NCBI GenBank assembly: GCA_001800245.1
Contig: MGVA01000027.1
Location: 34,023-98,022, forward strand
Origin: Elusimicrobia bacterium RIFOXYA12_FULL_51_18
GTDB lineage: Bacteria > Elusimicrobiota > Elusimicrobia > Elusimicrobiales > UBA9959
Length of the DNA stretch: 64,000 bases
Reading direction: 5' to 3'
Positions 1 through 7,655 of this stretch are shown one piece after another (position 1 is the first letter of the stretch; the number at the start of each line of letters is the position of its first letter). A program made the position numbers and the translations under genes. Below the pieces are notes generated by a model. The model was not told where the DNA came from, did no database searches, and was given only the letters and a program-made list of their open reading frames with translations.

Positions 1-488
1 CACATATTCCTCAATACCATCGGTTCCTGGCGGAACTGCATGCTGAAGTGGACAGGGTGAATTGGAAGTTTAAGGCCAAGGACTGGAAGGCGATAGTATT
101 TCTGGAAAAGCACCACGATCACAAGGAGATAACCAAGTTCTACAAGATAGCCGATGTGTGCATGGTCACTTCCCTGCACGACGGGATGAACCTGGTGGCC
201 AAGGAATTCGTAGCCGCCAGCGACGACCATCGCGGGGTACTGATACTCAGCCGCTTCGCCGGGGCGTCGCGGGAACTTAAAGACGCGCTGATAGTAAACC
301 CCTATGATATTGAGCAGATGGCCGATGCTATCTACTATTCGCTTACTATGCCGAAAGCGGAGGTGGAGGCACGGATGACCCGCATGCGGCAGGATCTGCA
401 CGAGAACAACATTTATAAATGGGCGGCGAACCTGACCGAAGAGTTGATGAAGCTGAGGATGGACGATTTTAAGCTTACGGGCGTATAA
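1..488 (+). CDS. otsA: Trehalose-6-phosphate synthase, C-terminal part (GT20), cut by window edge
   Basis: This is the last 161 codons of an OtsA-type enzyme, which makes trehalose-6-phosphate from a nucleotide sugar (usually UDP-glucose) and glucose-6-phosphate. The frame is open from base 3, so the gene starts outside the window. The piece carries the GT20 nucleotide-sugar site [12 protein letters not shown] and the [10 protein letters not shown] segment. It is nearly identical to the C-terminus of the full copy at 5399-7654, so the missing part probably also holds a membrane sensor and HAMP domain; that is inference. The stop codon lies one base before otsB, so the two genes are co-transcribed. 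Confidence 0.93.
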   Translation, partial: HIPQYHRFLAELHAEVDRVNWKFKAKDWKAIVFLEKHHDHKEITKFYKIADVCMVTSLHDGMNLVAKEFVAASDDHRGVLILSRFAGASRELKDALIVNPYDIEQMADAIYYSLTMPKAEVEARMTRMRQDLHENNIYKWAANLTEELMKLRMDDFKLTGV

Positions 489-489
489 A

Positions 490-1317
490 ATGAAGCCTTT
501 TTGGAAAAACTCGGACGAGGTCGGCAATCGTATTGCGTCCGCGCCAGGATTGCTGGTGACGTTGGATTTTGACGGCACATTGGCCGCATTGGCTGAGACC
601 CCTGGGCAGGCAATGCTCAAACCGGAGTTTAAGAAGGCCTTGCGTGCATTGGCGGCATTGCCCGGAGTTTCTGTTTTCATCCTCAGCGGGCGTGCCATTG
701 AAAGCGTGCGTAAGTTGGTTGGTTTGCGCAACTTGTACTATGGTGGAAACCATGGTATAGAAATAAAAGGGCCAGGGTTCGTTTGGCGGGACGCGTGCGC
801 GGCTAAAGCACGGAATCTTGTAGCCCGGATCTCCGTAGATATGCAGGAAAGATTTCCTCAGGGCACCGGCATATTGGTTGAGAATAAAGTGTTTTCTGCC
901 AGTGTGCATTATCGCAGCCTCAAAGCGTCATATAGACGTGGTTTCTTCAGCCGGATGAAAGCCTTGATCTCCGCGCAAGGCAAAGAGCTTTATTGGCGCA
1001 ACGGCCATAAAGTGTTCGAGCTTCTGCCAAAAGGTGCAGCCCACAAAGGCAGCGCGGTAGACAGGCTATCAAAACAGCTTGGATGTTCGCTGAATGTCGC
1101 TGTGGGTGATGACCTTACGGATGAAGATATGTTTAATGCTCTTGCGAAAAAGGGAATAACAATACGCGTGGGCCGAAAAACAGGGTCAAGCGCCGGATAT
1201 TTTCTAGCGAGGCAAGATGAAGTTTTACGTTTGCTGCGGTTTATTATTACTGCAAGGCGTTGGGATATAAAATGGAAAAAAGAACTGCGGAGCCTTTCAA
1301 ATTCTGCACGAGGCTGA
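490..1317 (+). CDS. otsB: Trehalose-6-phosphate phosphatase, copy 1
   Basis: A HAD-superfamily phosphatase of 275 aa that removes phosphate from trehalose-6-phosphate, the second step of the OtsA/OtsB route. The nucleophile motif LDFDGTLA is near residue 25, the second motif is FILSGR, the lysine motif lies in LPKGAAHKG and the Mg-binding motif is VGDDLTDEDMF. The ATG follows the otsA stop directly. The C-terminus is about 16 residues longer than in copy 2 (7656-8435), because the frame runs 46 bp into the next gene. In copy 2 a kinase gene lies at this point, so the extra tail is probably a scar of its loss. Confidence 0.95.
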   Translation: MKPFWKNSDEVGNRIASAPGLLVTLDFDGTLAALAETPGQAMLKPEFKKALRALAALPGVSVFILSGRAIESVRKLVGLRNLYYGGNHGIEIKGPGFVWRDACAAKARNLVARISVDMQERFPQGTGILVENKVFSASVHYRSLKASYRRGFFSRMKALISAQGKELYWRNGHKVFELLPKGAAHKGSAVDRLSKQLGCSLNVAVGDDLTDEDMFNALAKKGITIRVGRKTGSSAGYFLARQDEVLRLLRFIITARRWDIKWKKELRSLSNSARG

Positions 1318-1946
1318 CGCTTACCGAAGTTACGGGGCGTAAAGCCTTTAACATAGCGGAACTGCTGGAGGGCATAAAGGCGGCTGACGACGCGACCATC
1401 TACCACCACACCCATCGATTTATAAAGCAATCTCACCACCTGGTGCCGGAAGGCGCTAATGATTTCGCCTACTGGGTAACCCGCACGGTGCAGGCGGACC
1501 GTCTGGGAGAGCAGTTGACTTCCATCGATATCGTGCAGTTTAATTCCCTGGCGGACCTCAAGGCCGCTTTTGTAAAAATGCTGGAGCGGCACATCGCGGA
1601 AAACCCTGAGCAGATACGTACTGTGGCTCCGGGACGGGAATTTCATTTTATGCGCGCTATACGGTTTTCGCTTCCCACGGAGTGCGCCGCCAGTGATTAT
1701 GCGGGTTTTATTCAATGCCTGCGCAATGTCAGTGTTTCAAGCCTTTACCTGCACGTCTTTGAGGCGCGTCTGCGCCCACCCTATGGTGTGGACGACTTCT
1801 CGCACTGGTTTAAAACTAACTTTAACGACGAGATTATAGGTAAAGAGATATCCCGTCTTGATCCCTATTCCTACACGCTTGAAAGCTTAAGGCAAAGGAT
1901 AATCCGAATAGTTGAGCATCGCCTCGCGGAGGTGTCCCATGCCTAA
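1272..1946 (+). CDS. DUF5752 family protein, copy 1
   Basis: A 224-aa protein matching from memory the DUF5752 family, of unknown function, found beside trehalose/glycosyltransferase genes. It is mostly helical and soluble with no signal peptide, and has conserved-looking stretches such as YHHTHRFIKQSHHLVPEGAN near residues 40-60 and the histidine/aromatic-rich FSHWFKTNFND. The ATG at 1272 is chosen because it gives exactly the length of the copy at 9858-10532. It overlaps otsB by 46 bp and treT by 8 bp, implying translational coupling and a role in the trehalose pathway, perhaps regulatory or scaffolding (inference). Confidence 0.82.
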   Translation: MEKRTAEPFKFCTRLTLTEVTGRKAFNIAELLEGIKAADDATIYHHTHRFIKQSHHLVPEGANDFAYWVTRTVQADRLGEQLTSIDIVQFNSLADLKAAFVKMLERHIAENPEQIRTVAPGREFHFMRAIRFSLPTECAASDYAGFIQCLRNVSVSSLYLHVFEARLRPPYGVDDFSHWFKTNFNDEIIGKEISRLDPYSYTLESLRQRIIRIVEHRLAEVSHA

Positions 1947-3159
1947 AATAAACGAATATAGTGCTTCTGCCGGTCTCAGTGCCATAGAAGAATTGAAAGC
2001 AATTGCCTTCAGGCTCAAAGGTAAAACGATCCTTAATGTGAATTCCACTGCGGTAGGTGGTGGTGTGGCCGAGATATTAAGCCGTATGCTGCCGATGATG
2101 ACGGAATTGGGTATAAAACCGCGCTGGGAACTTATCAAGGGCGGGGAAGATTTCTATGCGGTAACCAAGAAGTTCCATAATGCCCTGCATGGCACCTACC
2201 AGAAACTTACCGACGCTGATTTTCAGCTTTACCGTGATACGCTCAAGGCCAATATGGAGTCTATAGATCTGGACGCCGATATAGCCCTGATACACGACCC
2301 GCAACCTGCCGGGCTTATAGACAAAAAACCGGCGAGAGCCAAATGGGTGTGGCGCTGCCATATAGACCTATCCAACCGGCAGGTGGATGTCTGGAATTTC
2401 CTGCACGGCTATGTTTCACGTTATGATGCGGCGGTGATTTCCGCTCCGTCCTTCTCACAGGAGCTGCCAATAAAACAGTTCCAGGTTCCGCCTTCCATCG
2501 ACCCACTAGCCGATAAGAACAAAGAACTGACGGATGCTGAGGTTTCAGATATAATGCGGCGGCTTGAAATCCCATTGGATAAGCCGCTGATAACGCAGGT
2601 CTCGCGTTTTGATCGGCTGAAGGATCCGCTGGGCGTGATAGAAGCATTCAAAAAAATACAGCCCTACGTTACGGCGCGGTTGCTATTAGTAGGCGGTAGT
2701 GCCGACGATGACCCTGAAGGCTCTCAGGTGCTGGCAGAAGTCCGAGCGGCAGCGGAAGGTAACCCTGATATAATAGTACTCTGCCTGCCTCCGACCAGCA
2801 ATATCGAAATAAACGCCATACAACGTGCCTCCGCGATAATAATACAGAAGTCGCTTAAGGAAGGGTTCGGGTTAACGGTTTCCGAAGCCTTATGGAAAGG
2901 GAAACCTGTAATAGCCGGAGCTGTTGGGGGGATTCCATTACAGATAACGCACAAATACTCGGGGATACTTACCCGCACCATAGAAGGCACGGCCTATTGG
3001 ATGAAACGCTTGCTGCACGAACCAGCCTATGCCAAAAAACTGGGGGAAAATGGCCGCGAGCATGTGCGCGAGAACTTCCTGCTAACCCGACATCTGCGCG
3101 ACTACTTACTGTTGGCACTTTACTTGGAAAGCGGCAGACAGGACTTCATCCATCTGTGA
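1939..3159 (+). CDS. treT: Trehalose synthase TreT-like glycosyltransferase (GT4), copy 1
   Basis: A 406-aa GT4 enzyme resembling TreT, which joins an NDP-glucose and glucose into trehalose in one step. Seen are the N-terminal loop NSTAVGGGVAEIL, the acceptor-side motif WRCHIDLSNR, the domain-linking SRFDRLKDPLG and the donor-binding E-x7-E region KEGFGLTVSEALWKGKPV. The ATG overlaps the end of DUF5752 by 8 bp, with GGAGGTG as ribosome binding site. The protein has the same length as the copy at 10525-11745 and is about 95% identical by eye. Direction of reaction (synthesis or degradation) cannot be read from sequence. Confidence 0.88.
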   Translation: MPKINEYSASAGLSAIEELKAIAFRLKGKTILNVNSTAVGGGVAEILSRMLPMMTELGIKPRWELIKGGEDFYAVTKKFHNALHGTYQKLTDADFQLYRDTLKANMESIDLDADIALIHDPQPAGLIDKKPARAKWVWRCHIDLSNRQVDVWNFLHGYVSRYDAAVISAPSFSQELPIKQFQVPPSIDPLADKNKELTDAEVSDIMRRLEIPLDKPLITQVSRFDRLKDPLGVIEAFKKIQPYVTARLLLVGGSADDDPEGSQVLAEVRAAAEGNPDIIVLCLPPTSNIEINAIQRASAIIIQKSLKEGFGLTVSEALWKGKPVIAGAVGGIPLQITHKYSGILTRTIEGTAYWMKRLLHEPAYAKKLGENGREHVRENFLLTRHLRDYLLLALYLESGRQDFIHL

Positions 3160-3181
3160 GCGTGATTTGATATTAAAATTT

Positions 3182-3496
3182 ATGGCTGAGTCAGATGAAA
3201 AAAAACGACTTGCGGAAGAAATCGCCAAAGTAGACTCTCAGATGGTTGCTTTGGCCAAGCTCAAGCAGAAGCATCTTGCCAAGCTTTCTGCTCCCGAATC
3301 TGCTGAGAGTTGTATGACTGGGGAAGAGCGGCGAGAAGCTTTAGCGAATGTTCTAGCTGAAGGCATCGCCTATCTGGGCGAAAGAGGCCTTTTGTCGCTG
3401 ACTGATGATCCTGTGAAAACTCCTGTTTCATCTAATTCCTCGGACCTTCATAGAATTAAAATCCCCAATGAAAAGAGGTCAAAAAGCGGGAAGTAG
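3182..3496 (+). CDS. Small coiled-coil hypothetical protein
   Basis: A 104-aa lysine/glutamate-rich protein with a probable N-terminal coiled coil (residues 4-40), a short helical segment around GEERREALANVLAEGIAYLGE, and a polar tail. I do not recognise it. The start at ATG 3182 is preferred over an in-frame TTG at 3167. It lies 22 bp after treT copy 1 and just before two terminators, so it may be the last gene of that operon. Copy 2 has no equivalent. The composition also resembles small helpers found next to site-specific recombinases, but no recombinase is present here. Confidence 0.55.
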   Translation: MAESDEKKRLAEEIAKVDSQMVALAKLKQKHLAKLSAPESAESCMTGEERREALANVLAEGIAYLGERGLLSLTDDPVKTPVSSNSSDLHRIKIPNEKRSKSGK

Positions 3497-3499
3497 TCG

Positions 3500-3556
3500 G
3501 TTGTTATTTGGGGGGTATTGTTTTTAGAACGATAGGGGGCAAATAACAACTTTTTC
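3500..3556 (+). terminator. Long-loop inverted repeat with T-run, possible terminator
   Basis: The arms GTTGTTATTTG (3500-3510) and CAAATAACAAC (3540-3550) are perfect inverted repeats and are followed by TTTTT. The 29-nt loop is long for a classical terminator. It sits directly after the last ORF of copy 1. Confidence 0.5.
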
Positions 3557-3564
3557 CAAAAAAA

Positions 3565-3597
3565 CACCACCGGGAGTGCCGGTGGTTGTTATTTTTA
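3565..3597 (+). terminator. Rho-independent terminator of trehalose operon copy 1
   Basis: The stem CCACCGG (3567-3573) and CCGGTGG (3579-3585) with loop GAGTG is followed by TTGTTATTTTT. This compact GC stem plus T-rich tail is the most likely end of the copy 1 transcript. Confidence 0.8.
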
Positions 3598-4009
3598 AAG
3601 TGGCGCGGTCAACGGGGGCCAAAAACTAACTTTTTAGATTCGTCCTTCATAGGGAAAACCTGCTTTATGCCTGCCTTTGAACTGCCTTTAGACCTCTTCA
3701 GAATCATCGGCTATGAGGGCGAAAGGTTCCTCTCCATGGTCCCTGAATGCCTCTAATCCCGCTTTTTAACGCAAAAGTTCGAATCCAGTTGACTTAGAGG
3801 TCAACTGGATTCGAACTCTGCCTGTTTTGCCTTAAAAATGACTATCGAATCCGCCCCGGCCTTGAACACGCCAAAGCCATCCAGGACACGGTGGAACGTG
3901 CTCTTTCGGCCAGCCCAGAAGACCTTGAAAAAATAGAAGCGGCCCTTAAAGCATTGTGAAAATATTCAATTTTGTTTGGACAGCGGTCGCAGTATTCTGG
4001 TAAACTATT
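3598..4009 (+). other. Gene-poor stretch with decayed coding fragments
   Basis: No intact gene is visible. Two short protein-like fragments remain: a 31-codon ORF at 3667-3762 (MPAFELPLDLFRIIGYEG...) and an unstarted frame ending at 3959 (...RPGLEHAKAIQDTVERALS...ALKAL) with coding-like composition. They could be remains of a toxin/antitoxin or nuclease-type gene, but too little is left to name. Just before the riboswitch candidate, TTGGAC (3976-3981) and an extended TGGTAAACT (-10 TAAACT at 4001-4006), 19 bp apart, make a weak promoter candidate. Confidence 0.4.
3776..3817. repeat. Perfect 18-bp inverted repeat
   Basis: The arms agttcgaatccagttgac (3776-3793) and gtcaactggattcgaact (3800-3817) are perfectly complementary around the 6-nt loop ttagag. 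No T-run follows on either strand, so it is not an ordinary terminator. The arm contains TTCGAAT, a tRNA T-loop-like word, but no T-stem pairs around it. It could be the footprint of a mobile element or a recombination site. Confidence 0.75.
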
Positions 4010-4104
4010 GAAAAGGGTCCGAAGCGTGTAGTAATTGCTTCGGAGGTTTGGGATGGTCGGGCCGCCATCTCCGGTTGAACTACCGGGTGGCGGATTTTTA
4101 TTTG
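4010..4104 (+). promoter_or_regulatory. Candidate Na+-I riboswitch (DUF1646 RNA motif) upstream of a DUF1646 transporter
   Basis: A structured leader lies 58 nt before the first gene of operon copy 2. It has a perfect 8-bp hairpin TCCGAAGC (4018-4025)/GCTTCGGA (4037-4044), then the purine-rich GGTTTGGGATGG, then stem GATGG (4052-4056)/CCATC (4065-4069). That stem shares CCATC bases with a terminator stem just downstream (4062-4093), so the two are mutually exclusive, as in a ligand-controlled terminator switch. Known: the DUF1646 RNA motif is the Na+-I riboswitch class and typically precedes DUF1646 genes; the second gene here is DUF1646. That this RNA belongs to that class is inferred from structure and gene context; I did not align it to the consensus. 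Confidence 0.68.
4062..4103 (+). terminator. Expression-platform terminator of the riboswitch candidate
   Basis: The stem CCGCCA (4062-4067)/TGGCGG (4088-4093) with inner CCGG (4071-4074)/CCGG (4083-4086) is followed by ATTTTTATTT. It lies upstream of the operon rather than after a gene, and it competes with the upstream GATGG/CCATC stem. Ligand binding that stabilises the upstream stem would therefore switch the operon on. Confidence 0.8.
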
Positions 4105-4161
4105 TTTCTTACGTGTCCGCTTGCCGGTAATTGGGCTTATTGCCCTTAAAACGGAGGCGAC

Positions 4162-4320
4162 ATGACACAACAAACTGATAATACTCCCGGTACAAATAAA
4201 ACTCAAGTTATAGAATATTCCTACTGGCCTTTTTTCCGCGCATGGATTCTCTCAATATCCATCGTTGCGGCTTTAGTTCTAATCCTTAGATATGTTTTTC
4301 ATATAAACCTTCTTTTCTAA
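4162..4320 (+). CDS. 52-aa single-pass membrane peptide, first gene of operon copy 2
   Basis: A short ORF with ribosome binding site ACGGAGGCGAC just before the ATG. The N-terminal 18 residues are polar (MTQQTDNTPGTNKTQVIE). After YSYWPFFRAW comes a hydrophobic helix of about 22 residues (ILSISIVAALVLILRYVFHINLLF). It lies between the riboswitch candidate and the DUF1646 gene, 11 bp before it. The likely role is a small subunit or regulator of the transporter, by analogy with other small transporter-associated peptides; this is inference. I do not recognise a family. Confidence 0.72.
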   Translation: MTQQTDNTPGTNKTQVIEYSYWPFFRAWILSISIVAALVLILRYVFHINLLF

Positions 4321-4331
4321 AGGAAGTCATT

Positions 4332-5378
4332 ATGTCTTATTGGGCTGTTGTAAGCCTGGCGCTGATAATGGCGCTGGTTCTACTGTTGCCGTTTTCTATA
4401 AAGCGTGTGGAGGAAGAGTTGGAAGTCTTCCTGCTTATCATGGGCTGCGCCGCAATGACCGTCTCGGGGTTGTGGAACTGGCATATAGTAAAGGAGTCAC
4501 TGGTTGAGCCGATAAAGATATCCGCTGCCGTGCTGGTTGCAGGTTTCCTTTTTAGGGCAGGACGAAGCCGTGTTGAGGGCATGATAGAACGGCTAGAGCG
4601 ACGTATAGGTCTCAAGCATTCTCTCTTCGCGCTTATAGTCCTCCTGGGCTTTTTGTCCAGCGTGCTTACAGCGATAATAGCGGCGCTCATACTGTGCGAG
4701 ATTATCTACCATCTGGGCCTGGACCGGCCTTCCCGCATACGTGTCGCAATTTACACCTGCTACGCCATAGGGCTTGGAGCCGCGTTAACACCAATAGGCG
4801 AGCCATTGTCCACCATAGTGACGGCCAGATTGCAGGGGCCGCCGCACAACGCCGGGTTCTTTTGGCTGGCCAATTTACTGTTCCTATGGGTTACTCCCGC
4901 CATTATCGCCGTGGCCGCGTTAGCTGCCTACTGGCGTCCATTGGGCCGGGAGGCCGTGGCGACCACAGTTAACGACACGCCTCCCGACACAAATAAGGTA
5001 TTGTTTATGCGGGCGGGGAAAGTCTATGTGTTCGTGGCAGCGCTGGTATACCTAGGTCAAGGGCTAAGTCCTGTCGCTGGAAAACTGATACCGGCGTTAA
5101 AAGGCTGGCAGCTTTACTGGCTGGGCCTTAGCTCTGCTGCGCTCGACAACGCTACGCTGGCCGCCGCGGGGATCGTGCCTTCCATGAGCAGGGCACAGAT
5201 ACTTTCGTTCGGTTTAAGCCTGCTGATTTCGGGGGGGATCCTTATACCGGGGAATATTCCCAACATTATTAGCGCCGCCAATCTGGATATCAAAAGCCGG
5301 GAGTGGGCCAGAGCGGCTATTCCCGCCGGTGTCGCGCTGCTAACCATTTACTTCCTGGCCCTCACGGCTATTTACTAA
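4332..5378 (+). CDS. DUF1646 family putative cation transporter
   Basis: A 348-aa polytopic inner-membrane protein with about 10 hydrophobic segments. From memory it matches the DUF1646 family: the duplicated signatures GAALTPIGEPLSTI (about residue 150) and DNATLAAAGIVPSMS ... GGILIPGNIPNIISA (about 265-315) resemble NhaD/ArsB-type ion transporter half-sites with G-P-G and N-P-like turns. The family is thought to be a Na+ (cation) exporter because its genes sit under Na+ riboswitches. The ATG follows AAAGGAAG. It precedes the HAMP-OtsA gene by 20 bp, tying ion export to trehalose synthesis. Confidence 0.85.
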   Translation: MSYWAVVSLALIMALVLLLPFSIKRVEEELEVFLLIMGCAAMTVSGLWNWHIVKESLVEPIKISAAVLVAGFLFRAGRSRVEGMIERLERRIGLKHSLFALIVLLGFLSSVLTAIIAALILCEIIYHLGLDRPSRIRVAIYTCYAIGLGAALTPIGEPLSTIVTARLQGPPHNAGFFWLANLLFLWVTPAIIAVAALAAYWRPLGREAVATTVNDTPPDTNKVLFMRAGKVYVFVAALVYLGQGLSPVAGKLIPALKGWQLYWLGLSSAALDNATLAAAGIVPSMSRAQILSFGLSLLISGGILIPGNIPNIISAANLDIKSREWARAAIPAGVALLTIYFLALTAIY

Positions 5379-5398
5379 GGTGCGAAGAAGGAGTTTTT

Positions 5399-7654
5399 AT
5401 GCGTATAACACTTCGGCTCATTGTTTCACTTATCGTAGTAGTGGTATTCGTGGCGATTGTCTCTGCATGGTTTAATGTCCGCCAGGAAAAGATAAAACTT
5501 TACGAAGAAGTTACATCCCGCTCTGCTCTGTTGGCGGACAGCTTTCAGGAAAGTGTCCGGAACAATCTGACGGCGAAAAACTACAGCGGAGTGCAGAGGC
5601 TGGCTGACAAATTTCAGTCCCAGAAACAACTTGAAGGCGTTGCAATCTATGACCCCGCCGGAACCCGTATCATTAGTTCATCCGCGCTGACCCCGCTGCT
5701 GGCGGTGCATAAGGAAACCGTAGAGGCGTCGCTGAAAGACGGACAGGATAAAGCGGGCACCTACGCCATGGCGAACAAAAAGATGTTTCTTTATCCGCTT
5801 TCTGTGACTCTCGACGGTGGAGAGATTGTGCGCATTGTCCTTTTCACCAATGTGTCATATATAGACTACGACCTTTTCAAGATCTGGAAGCGCACGCTTT
5901 TAAGGCTGCTGGCCCAGATGATCCTTATTTCAATCGTCACGCTGGTGGTGGTGAGGTGGACGTTCGTGGACCCCATCACCCAGATGGCAGAGTGGATGAA
6001 GAATCTCCGGATAGGCGACGCACACGGCCATGCCCCACCGATCAAGGGGGATATTTTTGCGCCTTTAGCAAAAGAGGCCACTACATTGGCAACGAACTTG
6101 CAGGCGGCCAGACGCTCCGCGCAGAACGAGGCCCGGCTACGCCAGGAGGGGGAATCCCTGTGGACACCGGAAAGGCTCAAAGAGCACATAAAAATTAAAA
6201 TGGAAGGGCGACCGCTTTTTGTTGTTTCAAACCGTGAACCCTACATGCACATTAAAGAGGGTAAGGACATCCGCACCATAGTCCCGGCAGGCGGTCTGGT
6301 TACCGCCCTAGACCCGATTATGAGAGCCGCAGGCGGCACCTGGGTCGCCCACGGCAGCGGTGAGGCAGACTTCGAGGTAACGGACGCGAAGAACCGCATA
6401 CAAGTTCCGCCGGATGAACCGGCCTATAGTTTGCGCCGTGTGCCACTCAGCAAGGAGCAGGAGGACGGCTACTATTACGGTTTCTCCAACGAAGGCATCT
6501 GGCCGCTTTGTCATATAGCGCATGTTCGGCCCATCTTCCGGAAAGAAGATTGGCAGTATTATTACGACGTGAACAAAAAGTTTGCGGAAACTGTGTTGGA
6601 AGAAATAGCAGACGTGAAGGAGCCCTGTGTGCTGATACAGGACTATCACTTCACCCTCCTGCCCGGCATGATAAAAGCGGTAAGACCAGACACGCGTGTG
6701 GCAGTTTTCTGGCATATCCCCTGGCCGAATCCGGAGACTTTCGGCATCTGCCCCTGGCAGAAGGAACTGGTAATGGGCCTCCTGGGCGCGGATCTTATAG
6801 GCTTCCAGACGCAGTTCTACTGCAATAACTTTCTGGACACCGTAGACCGGACCATAGAATCACGTATAGACTGGGAGCATTTTTCAGCGCAGAAAGAAGG
6901 CCATGTTACGATGGTGAAACCTTTCCCCATCAGCGTGGACTTTCAGCGCCCAGATAAAGAGGCCAAGGCTCTGGCAGAAAAGCCTGAATTAAAGTCGGTA
7001 CTAAAGGAAATGGGACTTAAAGCGGAATATGTGGGAGTCGGTGTGGATCGTATAGACTATACCAAGGGCATGCTCGAAAGGGTGAAAGCTGTAGAACGGT
7101 TCCTCGAAAAATACCCGGAGTACGTCAACAAATTCACCTTCATTCAGTTAGGCGCGCCTAGCCGCACGCACATTCCCCAATACCATAGGTTCCTGGCTGA
7201 ACTGCATGCTGAGGTGGATAGAGTGAATTGGAAGTTTAAAGCCAAGGACTGGAAAGCGATAGTATTCCTGGAAAAGCACCACGACCACAAGGAGATAACC
7301 AAGTTCTATAAGATCGCTGACACTTGCTTGGTGACCTCTCTGCACGACGGCATGAACCTGGTGGCCAAGGAATTTGTGGCTGCCAGAGATGATAATTCAG
7401 GGGTGCTGATACTGAGCCGCTTCGCCGGGGCCTCGCGCGAGCTTAAGGATGCGCTGATAGTCAATCCCTACGACATAGAGCAGATGGCCGACGCCATCTA
7501 CTATTCGCTTACCATGCCCAAAGTGGAGATAGAGGAACGGATGACCCGCATGCGTCATGACCTGCACGAGAACAATATTTACAAGTGGGCGGCGAACCTG
7601 ACCGACGAGCTGATGAAGCTGAGGATGGACGATTTTAAACTTACGAGCGTATAA
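5399..7654 (+). CDS. otsA: Membrane sensor-HAMP-trehalose-6-phosphate synthase fusion
   Basis: A 751-aa protein. Residues 7-25 form TM1, 26-165 an extracytoplasmic sensor-like region, 166-187 TM2, and about 188-240 a HAMP-like linker. From about 272 to the end lies a complete GT20 OtsA domain. Catalytic landmarks match E. coli OtsA: VVSNRE with PAGGLVTAL, the aspartate/histidine motif [21 protein letters not shown], the phosphate-binding [11 protein letters not shown] (Arg and Lys present) and [12 protein letters not shown]. The enzyme should make trehalose-6-phosphate at the inner membrane, with activity possibly gated by an external signal through HAMP (inference). The ATG at 5399 follows GAAGGAG; an in-frame upstream start would overlap DUF1646 heavily. 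Classical OtsA is about 470 aa with no membrane part. Confidence 0.9.
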   Translation: MRITLRLIVSLIVVVVFVAIVSAWFNVRQEKIKLYEEVTSRSALLADSFQESVRNNLTAKNYSGVQRLADKFQSQKQLEGVAIYDPAGTRIISSSALTPLLAVHKETVEASLKDGQDKAGTYAMANKKMFLYPLSVTLDGGEIVRIVLFTNVSYIDYDLFKIWKRTLLRLLAQMILISIVTLVVVRWTFVDPITQMAEWMKNLRIGDAHGHAPPIKGDIFAPLAKEATTLATNLQAARRSAQNEARLRQEGESLWTPERLKEHIKIKMEGRPLFVVSNREPYMHIKEGKDIRTIVPAGGLVTALDPIMRAAGGTWVAHGSGEADFEVTDAKNRIQVPPDEPAYSLRRVPLSKEQEDGYYYGFSNEGIWPLCHIAHVRPIFRKEDWQYYYDVNKKFAETVLEEIADVKEPCVLIQDYHFTLLPGMIKAVRPDTRVAVFWHIPWPNPETFGICPWQKELVMGLLGADLIGFQTQFYCNNFLDTVDRTIESRIDWEHFSAQKEGHVTMVKPFPISVDFQRPDKEAKALAEKPELKSVLKEMGLKAEYVGVGVDRIDYTKGMLERVKAVERFLEKYPEYVNKFTFIQLGAPSRTHIPQYHRFLAELHAEVDRVNWKFKAKDWKAIVFLEKHHDHKEITKFYKIADTCLVTSLHDGMNLVAKEFVAARDDNSGVLILSRFAGASRELKDALIVNPYDIEQMADAIYYSLTMPKVEIEERMTRMRHDLHENNIYKWAANLTDELMKLRMDDFKLTSV

Positions 7655-7655
7655 A

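Noticed and set aside
475-1715. Minus-strand ORFs (475-909, 990-1715) across otsB and DUF5752
   Set aside because: They lie antisense to well-supported genes and have no ribosome binding site or recognisable domain.
3776-3817. tRNA gene or T-arm (TTCGAAT word)
   Set aside because: No 5-bp T-stem pairs around the loop and no acceptor stem or anticodon arm is present; it is just a palindrome containing that word.
4010-4104. ydaO-type c-di-AMP, c-di-GMP or fluoride riboswitch
   Set aside because: The conserved blocks of those classes are not seen, and the downstream DUF1646 gene points to the Na+-I class instead.
5303-5398. Upstream start for the HAMP-OtsA gene at 5303
   Set aside because: It would overlap DUF1646 by 76 bp and lacks a ribosome binding site; ATG 5399 has GAAGGAG and begins directly with the first membrane helix.
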